From Pseudomonadota bacterium (lineage in GTDB: Bacteria > Pseudomonadota > Alphaproteobacteria > Sphingomonadales > Sphingomonadaceae), in the NCBI GenBank assembly GCA_023457895.1, contig JAEXAY010000032.1, positions 1 through 64,000 of the forward strand: a DNA stretch of 64,000 bases. Direction: 5' to 3'. Position 1 is the first letter of the stretch, and each line of letters starts with the position of its first letter. Positions 16,894 through 26,743 of this stretch are shown here, piece by piece. The translations under genes and the position numbers were made by a program. Below the pieces are notes generated by a model. It worked only from the letters and a program-made list of their open reading frames with translations, was not told where the DNA came from and made no database searches.

Positions 16894-19167
16894 TCAATTG
16901 TTGCGCGACAGGCTGGCAGGAACAACATCCCTGTGGCTCTGCTCATGCTCCGCTTCCGGCACTGCGAGCGGTGCCAGCAATGTCGGATTGAACTGGATCC
17001 GCACGATGGCTCCGCCACCGTCACGATCCTCAAACTCAATGCTGCCAAAATGCTCCTCGACGACCTTCTTGACGATCGCGAGGCCAAGGCCAGTCCCCCC
17101 TTCCCTTGTCGTCATATAGGGCTCGACGATTGCCGCGCGTTCCTTGGGAAGTCCGACACCCGTGTCGCTGAGGACAATTAACAGCGATTGATCAGACTGT
17201 TGTGCTATGGCGAGGCGAATTTCATCATGCACGCCATCGGGTGTCCCATCCTTCTGCTTCGGTTCAATCGCTTCAACAGCATTTTTGATAATGTTGGTAA
17301 AAAGTTGGGCCATCTGGCGGCGATCACAAACCAGCGAAATGACGGACCCGTCCGTTTCAGTTTCGAAACGGATCGCCGGATGGGCGATTTCATGGAGGAA
17401 CATCGCCTGCTTGCCCAGGTCGGCGATGTTCTCCTCACGGAACACCGGCTTCGGCATCCGTGCAAAGCTTGAAAATTCATCTACCATGCGGCGCAGGTCG
17501 CCGACCTGACGCACGATTGTTTCCGTTAGTTTGTGGAACGTGCCCTTGTCGCCTTCGATGGTTTCCCCATAGCGCCGTTGCAAGCGCTCCGCAGCGAGTT
17601 GGATCGGTGTCAACGGATTTTTGATTTCATGCGCGACCCGGCGTGCGACGTCTGACCATGCCGCCCGCCGCTGATCGAGCAATTGCTGGGTAATATCTTC
17701 AAATGTTACCACATAACCGACATTGTCATGGACATTCTTGGCGGCAAAAGTGCGCTGTTCGCCGGCAATTGTAACTTGCAGGACGGTTTCGCCTTCCTTG
17801 CGCGCGACAAATGCATCGAGTTCAGGCACGAACCGCTCCAGCGGTTGCCCGATGACATCGTCACGACCGGCGTGGAGCAGCGCCTGTCCCGACCGGTTGA
17901 GCAGGCGTACGACCCGGTCTCGATCTAGCGACATCACCCCGGACGTCACCCCGGATAAGACCGTTTCTATGAATGCGCGCCGCGCTTCCAGCTGGTTGTT
18001 CGCCTGGATAAGGGCGCTGGTCTGGCCGTCCAGCTGCTCGGTCATAGTGTTGAAGGTGCTCGCAAGCGTACCGATTTCATCCTTGCCGTTATATTCAGGA
18101 ACGCGAGCAGAAAGATCTCCGGCCGCTACCCGGCGCGAGGCGGATACCAGTTCCACAACCGGGCGAACCAGCCGATCCGCCACTACGAGCGCAATCCATA
18201 CGGCAAGACCGACGAGCATCAGGGACAATAAAAATAATGCGATATTGAATTGCAACTGGAGCTGTTTGGAACGCGCAAACAGGTCATTATAGTCGGCAAG
18301 CACCGCCTGCGCGCGCTGGGTCTGCCCAGATCCTAAAATCTTGGAGTCACGCGACACGTAGAGGTAAATCTGGCTGTCCGGCTGCAACAATGTCGCCGCT
18401 GCAAAACGGTCCGAGGTTTCAACGGGAACGACTTCCTCCCCTCGCTCCAGCCGCGCCGCGATCTCCGGCGTGATGCGGTGCGCTGCGGGACGGTTGTCGG
18501 GCTCCACCATCGCGGGCGTGCGCGCAACGCCATCCTTGCCAATCTCGATAATGGCCGATTGACTAAGCCGACGCGTTACAACCTGCCAGATATAATATTC
18601 CTTGAACTCTTCGCTGTTGACCGGCACGCGGGACAGCTTGTCGCGCAGGTCCGATGCCATGGCGACGGCATTGGCCGAAATATCGGCGACATTCTCATTC
18701 TTATAACCTTCGGCGAAGGTTGCGGCATTTTCGAACATACCCCGTGACCGGTCGGAGAACCAGAAATCGACGCCGAACTGGAACAGAACAGATGAAAAAA
18801 TTGCCACCAGCAGGGTCGGAACCGCCGCAATGATCGAAAACAAGGCCACGAGGCGAACGTGCAACCGGCCGTTACCGCCAATCGCCGTGCGGGCAGCGCG
18901 GGCCTTGGCGATGCGGCGCCCGAACAGCACCAGCAACCCCATGGACGGCACTAGATTGGCTATCAGGAGCGCGGCAGCAAGGATCGGACTGACCAGGCTC
19001 TGCTGTTGCTTGCCTGACGTCAGGATGAAATAGGTTGCTATGGACACCGCAATGAAGCTGCCCAGCACCAGCCATTCGATCAACGGTGTCAAGCGCGACG
19101 ATGGGGAGTTGGATTCCGCCTCATGCCGTGCGGCGACCTCCCGGTTTGTGCTCAGGTCAACTAGCAT
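16894..19167 (-). CDS. ntrY: Membrane sensor histidine kinase NtrY
   Basis: About 757 aa. Several N-terminal membrane helices flank a periplasmic region, then HAMP (VADRLVRPVVELVSASRRVA), a PAS-like domain, HisKA with the phospho-accepting His in RVAHEIKNPLTPIQL, and a complete ATPase (NIIKNAVEAI, SDTGVGLP, GTGLGLAIVKKV). Partner of NtrX, known in alphaproteobacteria for nitrogen and redox responses. The ATG at 19167 is chosen; a TTG at 19239 in the same frame is less likely because ATG 19167 has an AAGG site at the right distance. A 77-base gap separates it from ntrC. Confidence 0.92.
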   Translation of the reverse strand: MLVDLSTNREVAARHEAESNSPSSRLTPLIEWLVLGSFIAVSIATYFILTSGKQQQSLVSPILAAALLIANLVPSMGLLVLFGRRIAKARAARTAIGGNGRLHVRLVALFSIIAAVPTLLVAIFSSVLFQFGVDFWFSDRSRGMFENAATFAEGYKNENVADISANAVAMASDLRDKLSRVPVNSEEFKEYYIWQVVTRRLSQSAIIEIGKDGVARTPAMVEPDNRPAAHRITPEIAARLERGEEVVPVETSDRFAAATLLQPDSQIYLYVSRDSKILGSGQTQRAQAVLADYNDLFARSKQLQLQFNIALFLLSLMLVGLAVWIALVVADRLVRPVVELVSASRRVAAGDLSARVPEYNGKDEIGTLASTFNTMTEQLDGQTSALIQANNQLEARRAFIETVLSGVTSGVMSLDRDRVVRLLNRSGQALLHAGRDDVIGQPLERFVPELDAFVARKEGETVLQVTIAGEQRTFAAKNVHDNVGYVVTFEDITQQLLDQRRAAWSDVARRVAHEIKNPLTPIQLAAERLQRRYGETIEGDKGTFHKLTETIVRQVGDLRRMVDEFSSFARMPKPVFREENIADLGKQAMFLHEIAHPAIRFETETDGSVISLVCDRRQMAQLFTNIIKNAVEAIEPKQKDGTPDGVHDEIRLAIAQQSDQSLLIVLSDTGVGLPKERAAIVEPYMTTREGGTGLGLAIVKKVVEEHFGSIEFEDRDGGGAIVRIQFNPTLLAPLAVPEAEHEQSHRDVVPASLSRNN

Positions 19168-19244
19168 TGTTGCCTTGATACGACATTTGCGTTGCAAAAG
19201 GAACACAGCAATTGCCGTTCGGGCGTCCGTCTGCGACAAACCGA

Positions 19245-20669
19245 CTACCGCAGACCGAGATGAAGGATTTTCTTACGCAAAGTATTGCGGTTAATCCCGA
19301 GATGCTCCGCGACGCGCACCTGATTGCCGTCGTGATATCTGAGGAGATAGCGGATGAGCGGCCGTTCCAGTTTCTCGAGCATATCATCGTACAACCGTCC
19401 GATTTTACCCTCATCCCCCACGACCGTATTCAAAGTCTGTTCGACGACGATTTCGAGGCTGTCCTGCTCCGCTTGGATCGCATCGCTCGCGCTGAATGAT
19501 GCATCCAGCGCGGTGGCAAGATCCTCCGCCATGACTTGCTGACCGCGGGACAGAATGAGCGCACGCTGCACAACATTCTTGAGCTCGCGGATGTTGCCAG
19601 GCCAGTCATATTGCTCGAGCGCCCTTAGTGCGCCGAAAGAAAATATTTTCTCCGGCAGGCCTTCATCTGCGGACAAGGTGATAAAATGATTGACCAGAGC
19701 CGGGATATCCTCCTTGCGGTCGCGCAAGGGAGGAAGGGTCACGGGGATTACATTCAACCGATAATACAGGTCTTCCCGAAATCGGTTTTCACGGATCAAG
19801 GCCGGAAGATTCTGATTGGTTGCTGCAACCACCCGGCTATTTGCCTTGATTGGGCGCGAACCGCCGACGGGCAGGAAGTCCCCGGATTGCAGTACCCGCA
19901 GCAGGCGAGTCTGCGCTTCCATCGGCATGTCCCCTATCTCATCCAGAAACAACGTGCCGCCATTCGCCTGCTCAAAACGGCCGATTGCGCGCGCATGCGC
20001 ACCGGTAAACGCCCCCTTTTCATGCCCAAACAATTCGGCTTCGATCAGATCGCGCGGAATGGCGGCCATGTTGACCGCCACAAAAGGACCATCGCGGCGC
20101 CGGCCCGTTTGATGGATCGCCTGGGCTACCAACTCCTTGCCCGTCCCGGATTCGCCCAGAACGAGTACAGAAAGGTCGTTGGTCGAAAGCTTGGCGATTG
20201 TGCGATAAACATCCTGCATCGACTGGGCGCGCCCAATCAGCGGCCATGGGTCGGATGTTTGTTGGTCCGCCGTCGCGCTTGGAGCTTGGGGTGCACGGGC
20301 CAGCGCACTCCGGACCGTGGCATTCAGCTCATTCAAGTCGAAAGGCTTGGGAAGATATTCAAACGCACCCTCTTCAGCTGCCCGGATCGCGGTGTTCAGC
20401 GTATTCTGCGCAGAAAGAACAATCACCGAGCCGATATCATACATGTCACGCAGGCCGGCAAGATCCGTGAGCCCGTTACCGTCAGGCAAGACGACGTCGG
20501 TAATCATCAAGGCGTAGCGCTGTGCGGTGAGCGCGCGATTGCGCGCAGCAATCGAGTCCGCGCGATCGATGCGATAGCCTTCCCGTCCCAACGCGGTTTC
20601 GACCACCAATGCAATTGACGCATCGTCTTCGACGAGGAGAATGGAGGGGGGTGTGGCAGATTGCGTCAT
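19245..20669 (-). CDS. ntrC: Nitrogen regulator NtrC, sigma-54-dependent activator
   Basis: 474 aa. Receiver with Asp58 (MITDVVLPDGNG); AAA+ domain with Walker A LGESGTGKE (171-179), an intact GAFTGA (219-224) for sigma-54 contact and Walker B LFLDEIGDMP; C-terminal Fis helix-turn-helix (VAEHLGINRNTLRKKI). Activates nitrogen-assimilation promoters when phosphorylated by NtrB. The ATG overlaps the ntrB stop by 4 bp. No rpoN is in the window. Confidence 0.96.
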   Translation of the reverse strand: MTQSATPPSILLVEDDASIALVVETALGREGYRIDRADSIAARNRALTAQRYALMITDVVLPDGNGLTDLAGLRDMYDIGSVIVLSAQNTLNTAIRAAEEGAFEYLPKPFDLNELNATVRSALARAPQAPSATADQQTSDPWPLIGRAQSMQDVYRTIAKLSTNDLSVLVLGESGTGKELVAQAIHQTGRRRDGPFVAVNMAAIPRDLIEAELFGHEKGAFTGAHARAIGRFEQANGGTLFLDEIGDMPMEAQTRLLRVLQSGDFLPVGGSRPIKANSRVVAATNQNLPALIRENRFREDLYYRLNVIPVTLPPLRDRKEDIPALVNHFITLSADEGLPEKIFSFGALRALEQYDWPGNIRELKNVVQRALILSRGQQVMAEDLATALDASFSASDAIQAEQDSLEIVVEQTLNTVVGDEGKIGRLYDDMLEKLERPLIRYLLRYHDGNQVRVAEHLGINRNTLRKKILHLGLR

Positions 20670-21763
20670 GTTTGGTGGCCTATCGGCAGATGCAGCCGGA
20701 AAAAGCTTAGACCGGCATCGTTATCGCGTTGGTATCGCACCAGTCCGCCCATCTCGCGCATTAGCTTGTCGACGAGTGCGAGACCTAACCCTCGCCCGCC
20801 TCCCCCGTCACTTTCAAGGTCGCGGCTGGTGACAAATGGGCTGAACATATCTTCTAGTAGCGACACAGGAACGCCTGGCCCGTTGTCGCACACGCAAATT
20901 TCAAGTGGCAGAGCGACACGTCCCCGGCCGTCGCCGCTGTCGTACGAGAGGCCATGGCGGAACGCGGTGCTCAAAAAAATGACGGGTTGATCCTCGCCGG
21001 CCAATGCTTCGGCGGCATTCTTGATCAGATTAATGAGAACCTGGACCAATGAATCATGGGAAATAAAGGCATCCGGCAAGGATGGGTCATAGCTTTCGAG
21101 GATTGGAATTTCGTTGGCAAATCCTGCCCTGGCGACGTCGCGGGCTTGGTTGATCGCCGGATAGATATTCTGGAGGGCAAGAGCAGAACGTGCGTCCTGC
21201 GTGAAATTCTGCATGGAATCGATCAGCGTCGCAATCCGATCGACTTCGGTACAGATAAGTTGCGCAAAACGGGCGGTATCCCCCGCGTCCGCACCCTCTA
21301 TCAATTGCGCCGCTCCGCGGATGCCCGAAAGCGGATTTTTGATCTCGTGCGCCAGCATGGCAGCGGCACCCATAGCGGAACGGGCTGCGTTTCCGGGACC
21401 CCGGGTCGAAACGGACCCTCCATAATGGGGCATCGCGACGATGCGGTTGCGCGCGCTGCCGTGCGCCGGGCTGATTAACAGGTCGATCTGATGTTCGCCC
21501 GAGCGGCCCAAACGAGCGATAATGTCAAAGGCCGCGAAACTTTTGCCTTCACCTTCCCATATCGAGGCCAAATCAATGTGCGGCGCGTCCAAGACTTCGT
21601 TCAACCTCGCTCCGACCAGTGCGGTCCGGGAAAGATTGAACAGGACTTCCGCAGCGGCGTTGGCCTCGATGATGTGACGGTGCTGGCCAACAAGAAGCGT
21701 TGGAACAGGGTGCGCAGCGACGATGTCATCCGCAGAATAGCTCTCGTCGTTTGTTCCGCTCAC
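20666..21763 (-). CDS. ntrB: Nitrogen-sensing histidine kinase NtrB
   Basis: About 365 aa, cytoplasmic: an N-terminal PAS domain (HPVPTLLVG onward), HisKA with His in MLAHEIKNPLSGIRGAAQL, then NLIKNAAEAL, CDNGPGVP and GRGLGLALVDKL. Phosphorylates NtrC, normally under PII control. The start is read as GTG at 21763, overlapping the dusB stop by 4 bp (GTGA); a longer frame back to 21889 would run into dusB and adds no family sequence. Confidence 0.93.
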   Translation of the reverse strand: MSGTNDESYSADDIVAAHPVPTLLVGQHRHIIEANAAAEVLFNLSRTALVGARLNEVLDAPHIDLASIWEGEGKSFAAFDIIARLGRSGEHQIDLLISPAHGSARNRIVAMPHYGGSVSTRGPGNAARSAMGAAAMLAHEIKNPLSGIRGAAQLIEGADAGDTARFAQLICTEVDRIATLIDSMQNFTQDARSALALQNIYPAINQARDVARAGFANEIPILESYDPSLPDAFISHDSLVQVLINLIKNAAEALAGEDQPVIFLSTAFRHGLSYDSGDGRGRVALPLEICVCDNGPGVPVSLLEDMFSPFVTSRDLESDGGGGRGLGLALVDKLMREMGGLVRYQRDNDAGLSFFRLHLPIGHQT

Positions 21764-22761
21764 GCAGCCTGACGTTCCAGCCAGGGCTCGTAGAAACGGG
21801 CGAGCATATCGAGCACGATCTTGCTGTCGGGAATCTGGTTCACGCTGTTGCGGAACTCGGCTGAGCCAGGGAGACCCTTTGTATACCATCCGATATGCTT
21901 GCGCGCCATATTGACCCCGATTCCTTCGCCATAATGGTCAAGCATCATCCGATAATGGTCGACGATGAGCGCATATTGCTCGTCAATTCCCGGATCAGCG
22001 CGCCGCTCGCCGGTTGAGAACCAGTGCATCACCTGCCCCAGCAGCCAAGGCTTGCCATACGCCCCGCGTCCGATCATTACGCCGTCGGCGCCGCTGTGAT
22101 CGAGCGCGGTTTCGGCGTCCTCGATCGAACAGATATCGCCGTTGACAATGACGGGAATGCCGACTGCCCGCTTGACCTTGGATATAAATCTCCAGTCGGC
22201 GGTATCGCGATACATCTGGCAGCGGGTGCGGCCATGGACCGTGATCAGCTGCGCTCCAAGATCTTCCGCAATATGAGCGAGTTCTGGCGCGTTCAGGCTG
22301 TTATGATCCCAGCCCATGCGCATCTTGACGGTAACCGGTACCTTAACCGCCTTGACTGTGGCCTCGATAAGCGAAGCAGCGAGCGGCAAGTCCCGCATCA
22401 ACGCCGATCCGGCATCGCCATTAACGACTTTCTTGACCGGGCATCCCATGTTGATGTCGATGATCGCGGCGCCGCGATCCTCGTTTAACTTGGCCGCCTC
22501 GGCCATTTCTCTCGGGTTGCAGCCCGCAAGTTGCATCGACACCGGTTCTTCCGCCGGATGCCACGCAGCCTTCTGGAGTGACTGGCGCGTTTCACGGATC
22601 ATCGCCGGGCTGGCAATCATTTCGGTCACGTTGAGGCCCGATCCATAGCGCCGCACAAGCGTACGAAACGGCATGTCGGTTACTCCGGTCATCGGAGCCA
22701 ACACCACCGGCTGATCGATCCGCACCGGACCGATATTCAAAGGTTTTAAACGCTGTGCCAA
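21760..22761 (-). CDS. dusB: tRNA-dihydrouridine synthase (DusB/NifR3 type)
   Basis: Reduces uridines in the tRNA D-loop with FMN; 333 aa. Signatures: PMTGVTDMPFR near the N-terminus, the active-site cysteine in NMGCPVKKV, and HGRTR. A TIM barrel is followed by a helical domain. It heads the dusB-ntrB-ntrC-ntrY-ntrX block, the long-known nifR3-ntrBC arrangement. The start is TTG at 22761, the only usable codon after an in-frame stop, with AGGCAG upstream. It is divergent from ispDF, leaving only about 70 bases for both promoters. Confidence 0.94.
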   Translation of the reverse strand: MAQRLKPLNIGPVRIDQPVVLAPMTGVTDMPFRTLVRRYGSGLNVTEMIASPAMIRETRQSLQKAAWHPAEEPVSMQLAGCNPREMAEAAKLNEDRGAAIIDINMGCPVKKVVNGDAGSALMRDLPLAASLIEATVKAVKVPVTVKMRMGWDHNSLNAPELAHIAEDLGAQLITVHGRTRCQMYRDTADWRFISKVKRAVGIPVIVNGDICSIEDAETALDHSGADGVMIGRGAYGKPWLLGQVMHWFSTGERRADPGIDEQYALIVDHYRMMLDHYGEGIGVNMARKHIGWYTKGLPGSAEFRNSVNQIPDSKIVLDMLARFYEPWLERQAA

Positions 22762-22830
22762 AATTGAATCTGCCTAAAATTTGGGCAGCAGATACAGATT
22801 TTGCAGGTGACGGGCAAGAGGCAGCGCATT

Positions 22831-24006
22831 ATGCCCGCCACGATGAACGCGACCCTGCCCGCCTACGCTGCCATTATTGTCGCCGCTGGCAAAGGCGAGC
22901 GCGCGGGCGGCGGCACGCCCAAACAGTTCCGCAAACTGCGCGGCAAACCGGTGCTGCGCTGGAGCGCCGAACGATTTGCCTATGACCCGCGTTGCCATGC
23001 ACTGCTCATCGTCCATTCCGCAAACGAGGCAGATCAAGTCAAGCATATTGCCGGCGATCTCAAAGGAATCATGCTCACGGAGGGAGGCAAGACGCGGCAG
23101 CAATCGGTGCGTAACGGCCTGGAAGTCTTGGCGGCAGCGGGACAGTTCGACCATGTGCTTATCCATGACGCCGCGCGCCCTTTCCTTCCGCTCCCGGTGA
23201 TCGACGCGCTTTTATCGACCCTTGAGCACGCGTCCGGCGCGGTGCCTGTCCTGCCTGTGACCGACACGGTGGTAGAAACCGAAAAGGGCAAGATGAGCGC
23301 AGTGGTGTCACGCGAACGCCTCCGGCGGGTTCAGACGCCGCAGGCCTTTCGCTTCGAAGCCATCCTCAACGCACATCGCAACTGGCAAGGCGAAGATGCA
23401 ACCGACGACGCGCAGATGCTGCGACAGCAGGGGCTCGACATCGCCTTGGTGGAAGGATCAGTCGATCTTGAGAAAATCACGTTTGCCGAGGATTTGGCGC
23501 GCATGGAAAACAGTCCCACTCTACCCCTGCGGTTCGCGATTGGCATGGGCTATGACGTGCATCGGCTGGTCAGCGACAAGGAATTGTGGATCGGCGGGAT
23601 CCAGATCGAACATAGCCACGGACTTTCCGGCCACAGCGATGCCGACGTTGCGCTTCATGCGCTCACCGATGCGATCCTCGGTGCCTTGGCAGAAGGCGAT
23701 ATCGGCCAGCATTTCCCGCCGTCAGATTCGCAATGGAAGGATGCGTCATCCGACCGGTTTCTGGCTTATGCTGGAGAGCGCGTGACCGAACGGGGCGGCG
23801 AAATTCATTCGATCGACCTCACGATCATCTGCGAAGCACCGAAGATCGGGCCGCATCGTGAGGCGATACGCGCCCGGATTGCCGAAATTTTGCGCTTGCC
23901 GGTCGAACGCGTTAGTGTGAAGGCAACCACAACCGAAGGGCTTGGCTTTGCCGGACGACGCGAAGGAATCGCGGCGCAGGCTATCGCCAGCATCGCGCTC
24001 CCTTGA
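22831..24006 (+). CDS. ispDF: Bifunctional IspD/IspF isoprenoid enzyme
   Basis: Fusion of two enzymes of the methylerythritol phosphate pathway. Residues 1 to about 230 are the cytidylyltransferase (AAGKGERAGGGTPKQF, then HDAARPF), and about 235-391 the cyclodiphosphate synthase (GMGYDVHRL with the metal-binding Asp and His, then SGHSDADVALHALTDAI). Fusion is usual in alphaproteobacteria. The ATG at 22831 follows GAGGCAG; another in-frame ATG lies four codons on, and a longer frame starts at 22801. Confidence 0.95.
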   Translation: MPATMNATLPAYAAIIVAAGKGERAGGGTPKQFRKLRGKPVLRWSAERFAYDPRCHALLIVHSANEADQVKHIAGDLKGIMLTEGGKTRQQSVRNGLEVLAAAGQFDHVLIHDAARPFLPLPVIDALLSTLEHASGAVPVLPVTDTVVETEKGKMSAVVSRERLRRVQTPQAFRFEAILNAHRNWQGEDATDDAQMLRQQGLDIALVEGSVDLEKITFAEDLARMENSPTLPLRFAIGMGYDVHRLVSDKELWIGGIQIEHSHGLSGHSDADVALHALTDAILGALAEGDIGQHFPPSDSQWKDASSDRFLAYAGERVTERGGEIHSIDLTIICEAPKIGPHREAIRARIAEILRLPVERVSVKATTTEGLGFAGRREGIAAQAIASIALP

Positions 24007-24022
24007 GCCAGAACAGGAAGAT

Positions 24023-24556
24023 ATGACCAGCCCTGCTGAATATTGGATCCGGATGAGCAACCTCGCTGCCGAGATTATCGACCAGAACCGTATTGCCGGC
24101 CGGCGGATCGCCGTGGTTGAAAGCTGCACTGGCGGCATGGTGATGGCGGCACTGACGGCACCGGCGGGCGCGTCGGATGTGTTCGACCGTGGCTGGGTAA
24201 CCTATTCCGACGAAGCCAAGATGGAAACGCTCGGAGTCAATTCGGATATCATCGAAACCTTTGGATCGGTGTCAGTCGCGTGCGCCTGGGCAATGGCCGT
24301 GAACGCGATCGCCAAGAGCGGCGCTGATGTTGCGGTATCGGTGACCGGAATTGCAGGGCCCGGTGGCGGCAGCGAACGAAAGCCTGTCGGAACCGTCGTT
24401 TTCGGCCGCGCTCGGCGCGGTCAGAACCCCGATTATATTCATACCGACCAGTTGCTGCTGGAAGGTGCAAACCGTGACGAAATCCGCCGGTTGGCGGCCT
24501 TGCACGCGTTGAAGTTGCTGTCACCGGATTGCGACGAAGATCAGGACCCGCGCTGA
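24023..24556 (+). CDS. pncC: Nicotinamide-nucleotide amidase (CinA C-terminal family, PncC)
   Basis: 177 aa. The single CinA-C domain carries VVESCTGGMV with the catalytic Ser and the SVTGIAGPGGGS segment followed by KPVGTVVFG. Members hydrolyse nicotinamide mononucleotide to NaMN in pyridine-nucleotide recycling. The ATG at 24023 is placed by AGGAAG just upstream and by 16 bases of spacing after ispDF; the frame is open further up but overlaps ispDF. The 3' end overlaps the next gene, on the other strand, by 16 bp. Confidence 0.88.
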   Translation: MTSPAEYWIRMSNLAAEIIDQNRIAGRRIAVVESCTGGMVMAALTAPAGASDVFDRGWVTYSDEAKMETLGVNSDIIETFGSVSVACAWAMAVNAIAKSGADVAVSVTGIAGPGGGSERKPVGTVVFGRARRGQNPDYIHTDQLLLEGANRDEIRRLAALHALKLLSPDCDEDQDPR

Positions 24557-25005
24557 GCTTGCGCCGTATCGGCGGGCACATATAGTTCGGCAGCCCGCTT
24601 TTCAAAGGCGTCGATCATCCGCCGGAGCGCAGTACCGAACATTTGACCCGCCAAGCGGTCGAACAGGCTATTCTTGAAGGCGAAATCCACCATGAAATCG
24701 ACCCGGCAGCCGCCATCGGGCTCGTCGCTGAAGCCCCAATGATTGTGGAGATATTTGAGCGGGCCCTCAATGTAATCGATCTCGATTTTCGTCGGACGCT
24801 GCTTGATCACGCGCGAGGTGAATTTTTCCCGCAGGCCTGAAAAACCCACGATCATGTCGGCGATCATTTCGGTCTCGCTGTTAGAGCGGATTCGGATGGC
24901 CACGACCCACGGCAGGAAGTCTTCATAGCTTTTGACGTCCGCCACCAGATCGAACATCTGCGCGGCGCTATATGGCAGGTGACGGACTTCCTGGTGACGT
25001 GGCAT
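24541..25005 (-). CDS. Coenzyme Q-binding COQ10/RatA-type START-domain protein
   Basis: 154 aa, one polyketide-cyclase/START domain from the opening HLPYSAAQMFDLVADVKSYE to the helix LFDRLAGQMFGTALRRMIDAF. In this family the pocket binds ubiquinone or, in RatA, affects ribosomes; the alphaproteobacterial version beside lipA is usually taken as the COQ10 type. It starts 13 bases after the lipA stop, so they form one operon. No signal peptide. Confidence 0.87.
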   Translation of the reverse strand: MPRHQEVRHLPYSAAQMFDLVADVKSYEDFLPWVVAIRIRSNSETEMIADMIVGFSGLREKFTSRVIKQRPTKIEIDYIEGPLKYLHNHWGFSDEPDGGCRVDFMVDFAFKNSLFDRLAGQMFGTALRRMIDAFEKRAAELYVPADTAQAQRGS

Positions 25006-25018
25006 GGCGGCGGTGGTG

Positions 25019-25945
25019 CTAGCCGGCCTTCGCCGCGATCTGCGCCTCGCGCGCCGCTTTCATCTTCGCAAAATCCTCGCCAGCATGATAACTTGACCGC
25101 GTCAGCGGCGAGGAAGCGACGAGCAGAAAGCCCTTGGCACGCGCGATTTGGGCATAGGCATCGAACGCCTGGGGCGTCACGAAATCCATCACCTTGGCAT
25201 GTTTGGGGGTTGGCTGGAGATATTGCCCCATGGTGAGGAAATCGATGTCCGCCGAGCGCATGTCATCCATCACCTGATGCACTTCGAGCCGCTCTTCGCC
25301 GAGGCCCAGCATCACGCCCGACTTGGTGAAAATCGTCGGGTCGAGCTTTTTGACCATTTCGAGGAGGCGCAGCGAGGCATAATAGCGCGCGCCCGGTCGG
25401 ATGGTCGGATAGAGCCGCGGCACGGTTTCGAGGTTATGGTTATAAACGTCGGGGCGCGCCGCAACGATGGCCTCTACCGCCGCTTCATGCTTGTTGCGGA
25501 AATCGGGGGTGAGAATTTCTATCGTCGTGCCCGGGGCTGTCTTGCGCACGGCTTCGATCACCTTGACGAACTGGCTTGCGCCACCGTCCGGCAGGTCGTC
25601 GCGGTCGACCGAGGTTATGACGATATGCTCCAGCCCCATCGTTGCGGCGACATCGGCGACATGCTGGGGTTCCAGCGGATCGACCGCCCGCGGCATCCCC
25701 GTCTTGACGTTGCAGAACGCGCAGGCACGTGTGCAGGTATCGCCAAGAATCATTACGGTCGCATGCTTCTTGGTCCAGCATTCGCCGATATTCGGGCACG
25801 CCGCTTCCTCGCAAACGGTCGCAAGATTCTTGTCGCGCATGAGCTTGCGGGTTTCGGAAAAACCAACGCTGGTGGGCGCCTTGACGCGGATCCAGTCGGG
25901 CTTGCGCTGGCGAGCCGGACGATGGACAGGACTCATCTCGTTCAT
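25019..25945 (-). CDS. lipA: Lipoyl synthase
   Basis: Radical-SAM enzyme that inserts two sulfurs into octanoyl groups on lipoyl domains; 308 aa. The auxiliary cluster ligands are Cys45, Cys50 and Cys56 (CEEAACPNIGEC) and the radical-SAM cluster is Cys71, Cys75, Cys78 (CTRACAFC). The C-terminal RSSY motif needed for the auxiliary cluster is present (PLTRSSYHAGE). ATG 25945 is chosen; a second ATG lies three codons in. The same frame stays open far upstream across the carbonic anhydrase and putP genes, which is a GC-rich artefact. Confidence 0.95.
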   Translation of the reverse strand: MNEMSPVHRPARQRKPDWIRVKAPTSVGFSETRKLMRDKNLATVCEEAACPNIGECWTKKHATVMILGDTCTRACAFCNVKTGMPRAVDPLEPQHVADVAATMGLEHIVITSVDRDDLPDGGASQFVKVIEAVRKTAPGTTIEILTPDFRNKHEAAVEAIVAARPDVYNHNLETVPRLYPTIRPGARYYASLRLLEMVKKLDPTIFTKSGVMLGLGEERLEVHQVMDDMRSADIDFLTMGQYLQPTPKHAKVMDFVTPQAFDAYAQIARAKGFLLVASSPLTRSSYHAGEDFAKMKAAREAQIAAKAG

Positions 25946-26026
25946 GGATGTAGCGCATAGCGCCAAAGCCGGGACGGCGCCACCCCGCAGTTGCGCCAGT
26001 GCGCCCAACCTTTTACGCGAGAAACT

Positions 26027-26668
26027 ATGGTGCGATTCGAAGACATGATCGACGGCTATCGCCGCTTTCGCAGCGGCGCGTGGAAGGACCAGCACGATCG
26101 CTGGAAAGAGCTTGCCCAAGGGCAAAATCCGCGCGTCATGGTCATAGCCTGCTCGGACAGCCGCTCCGAACCCAGCGACATCTTCAATACGCTGCCCGGC
26201 GAAATCTTTGTTGTGCGTAACGTTGCCGCGCTGGTGCCGCCGTTCGAAACGACCCCGGGTCTCCACGGCGTCTCGGCCGCGCTCGAATTTGCCGTGCAGG
26301 TGCTTCAGGTTGAAGAGATTGTCGTGCTGGGGCACGGCATGTGCGGCGGCTGCCGGGCCGCGCTGACCCAGAGTTTCAAGAATGCGGTGCCCGGCGAAGG
26401 CGGCTTCATTGCCGACTGGATCCAGATGCTCGACGAGGCGCGGGAACAGGTGGTTGGGCGGCACCGCGAACTGGACTCGCGCGACGCCGCGCGGGACATG
26501 GAGTTTGAGGCGGTCAAGGTCAGCCTTGCAAATCTTCGCACCTTCCCCTGCATCCGAGCTAAGGAAGCCAAAGGCACGCTGAAGCTGCACGGCGCCTTTT
26601 TTGCGATTACCGACGGGGTGCTGCACTGCCTCGACGAGGAAAGCGGACGTTTCGCGCCGGTCACGTAA
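26027..26668 (+). CDS. can: Beta-class carbonic anhydrase
   Basis: 213 aa; interconverts CO2 and bicarbonate. Zinc ligands Cys42 (ACSDSR), His103 and Cys106 (GHGMCGGC), with the Asp44-Arg46 dyad in place and VVRNVAALVPP following. The ATG at 26027 is preferred to an in-frame TTG at 25991. It is divergent from lipA and is followed after 75 bases by a PutP-like symporter, which may be a separate unit since GGGGAGAGCG precedes that gene. Confidence 0.93.
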   Translation: MVRFEDMIDGYRRFRSGAWKDQHDRWKELAQGQNPRVMVIACSDSRSEPSDIFNTLPGEIFVVRNVAALVPPFETTPGLHGVSAALEFAVQVLQVEEIVVLGHGMCGGCRAALTQSFKNAVPGEGGFIADWIQMLDEAREQVVGRHRELDSRDAARDMEFEAVKVSLANLRTFPCIRAKEAKGTLKLHGAFFAITDGVLHCLDEESGRFAPVT

Positions 26669-26743
26669 GACCGCACAAAAACAGGTGACATTCGTAACCA
26701 CCTTGCTATCCCGGCCAGCAACAATGACGGGGAGAGCGATATC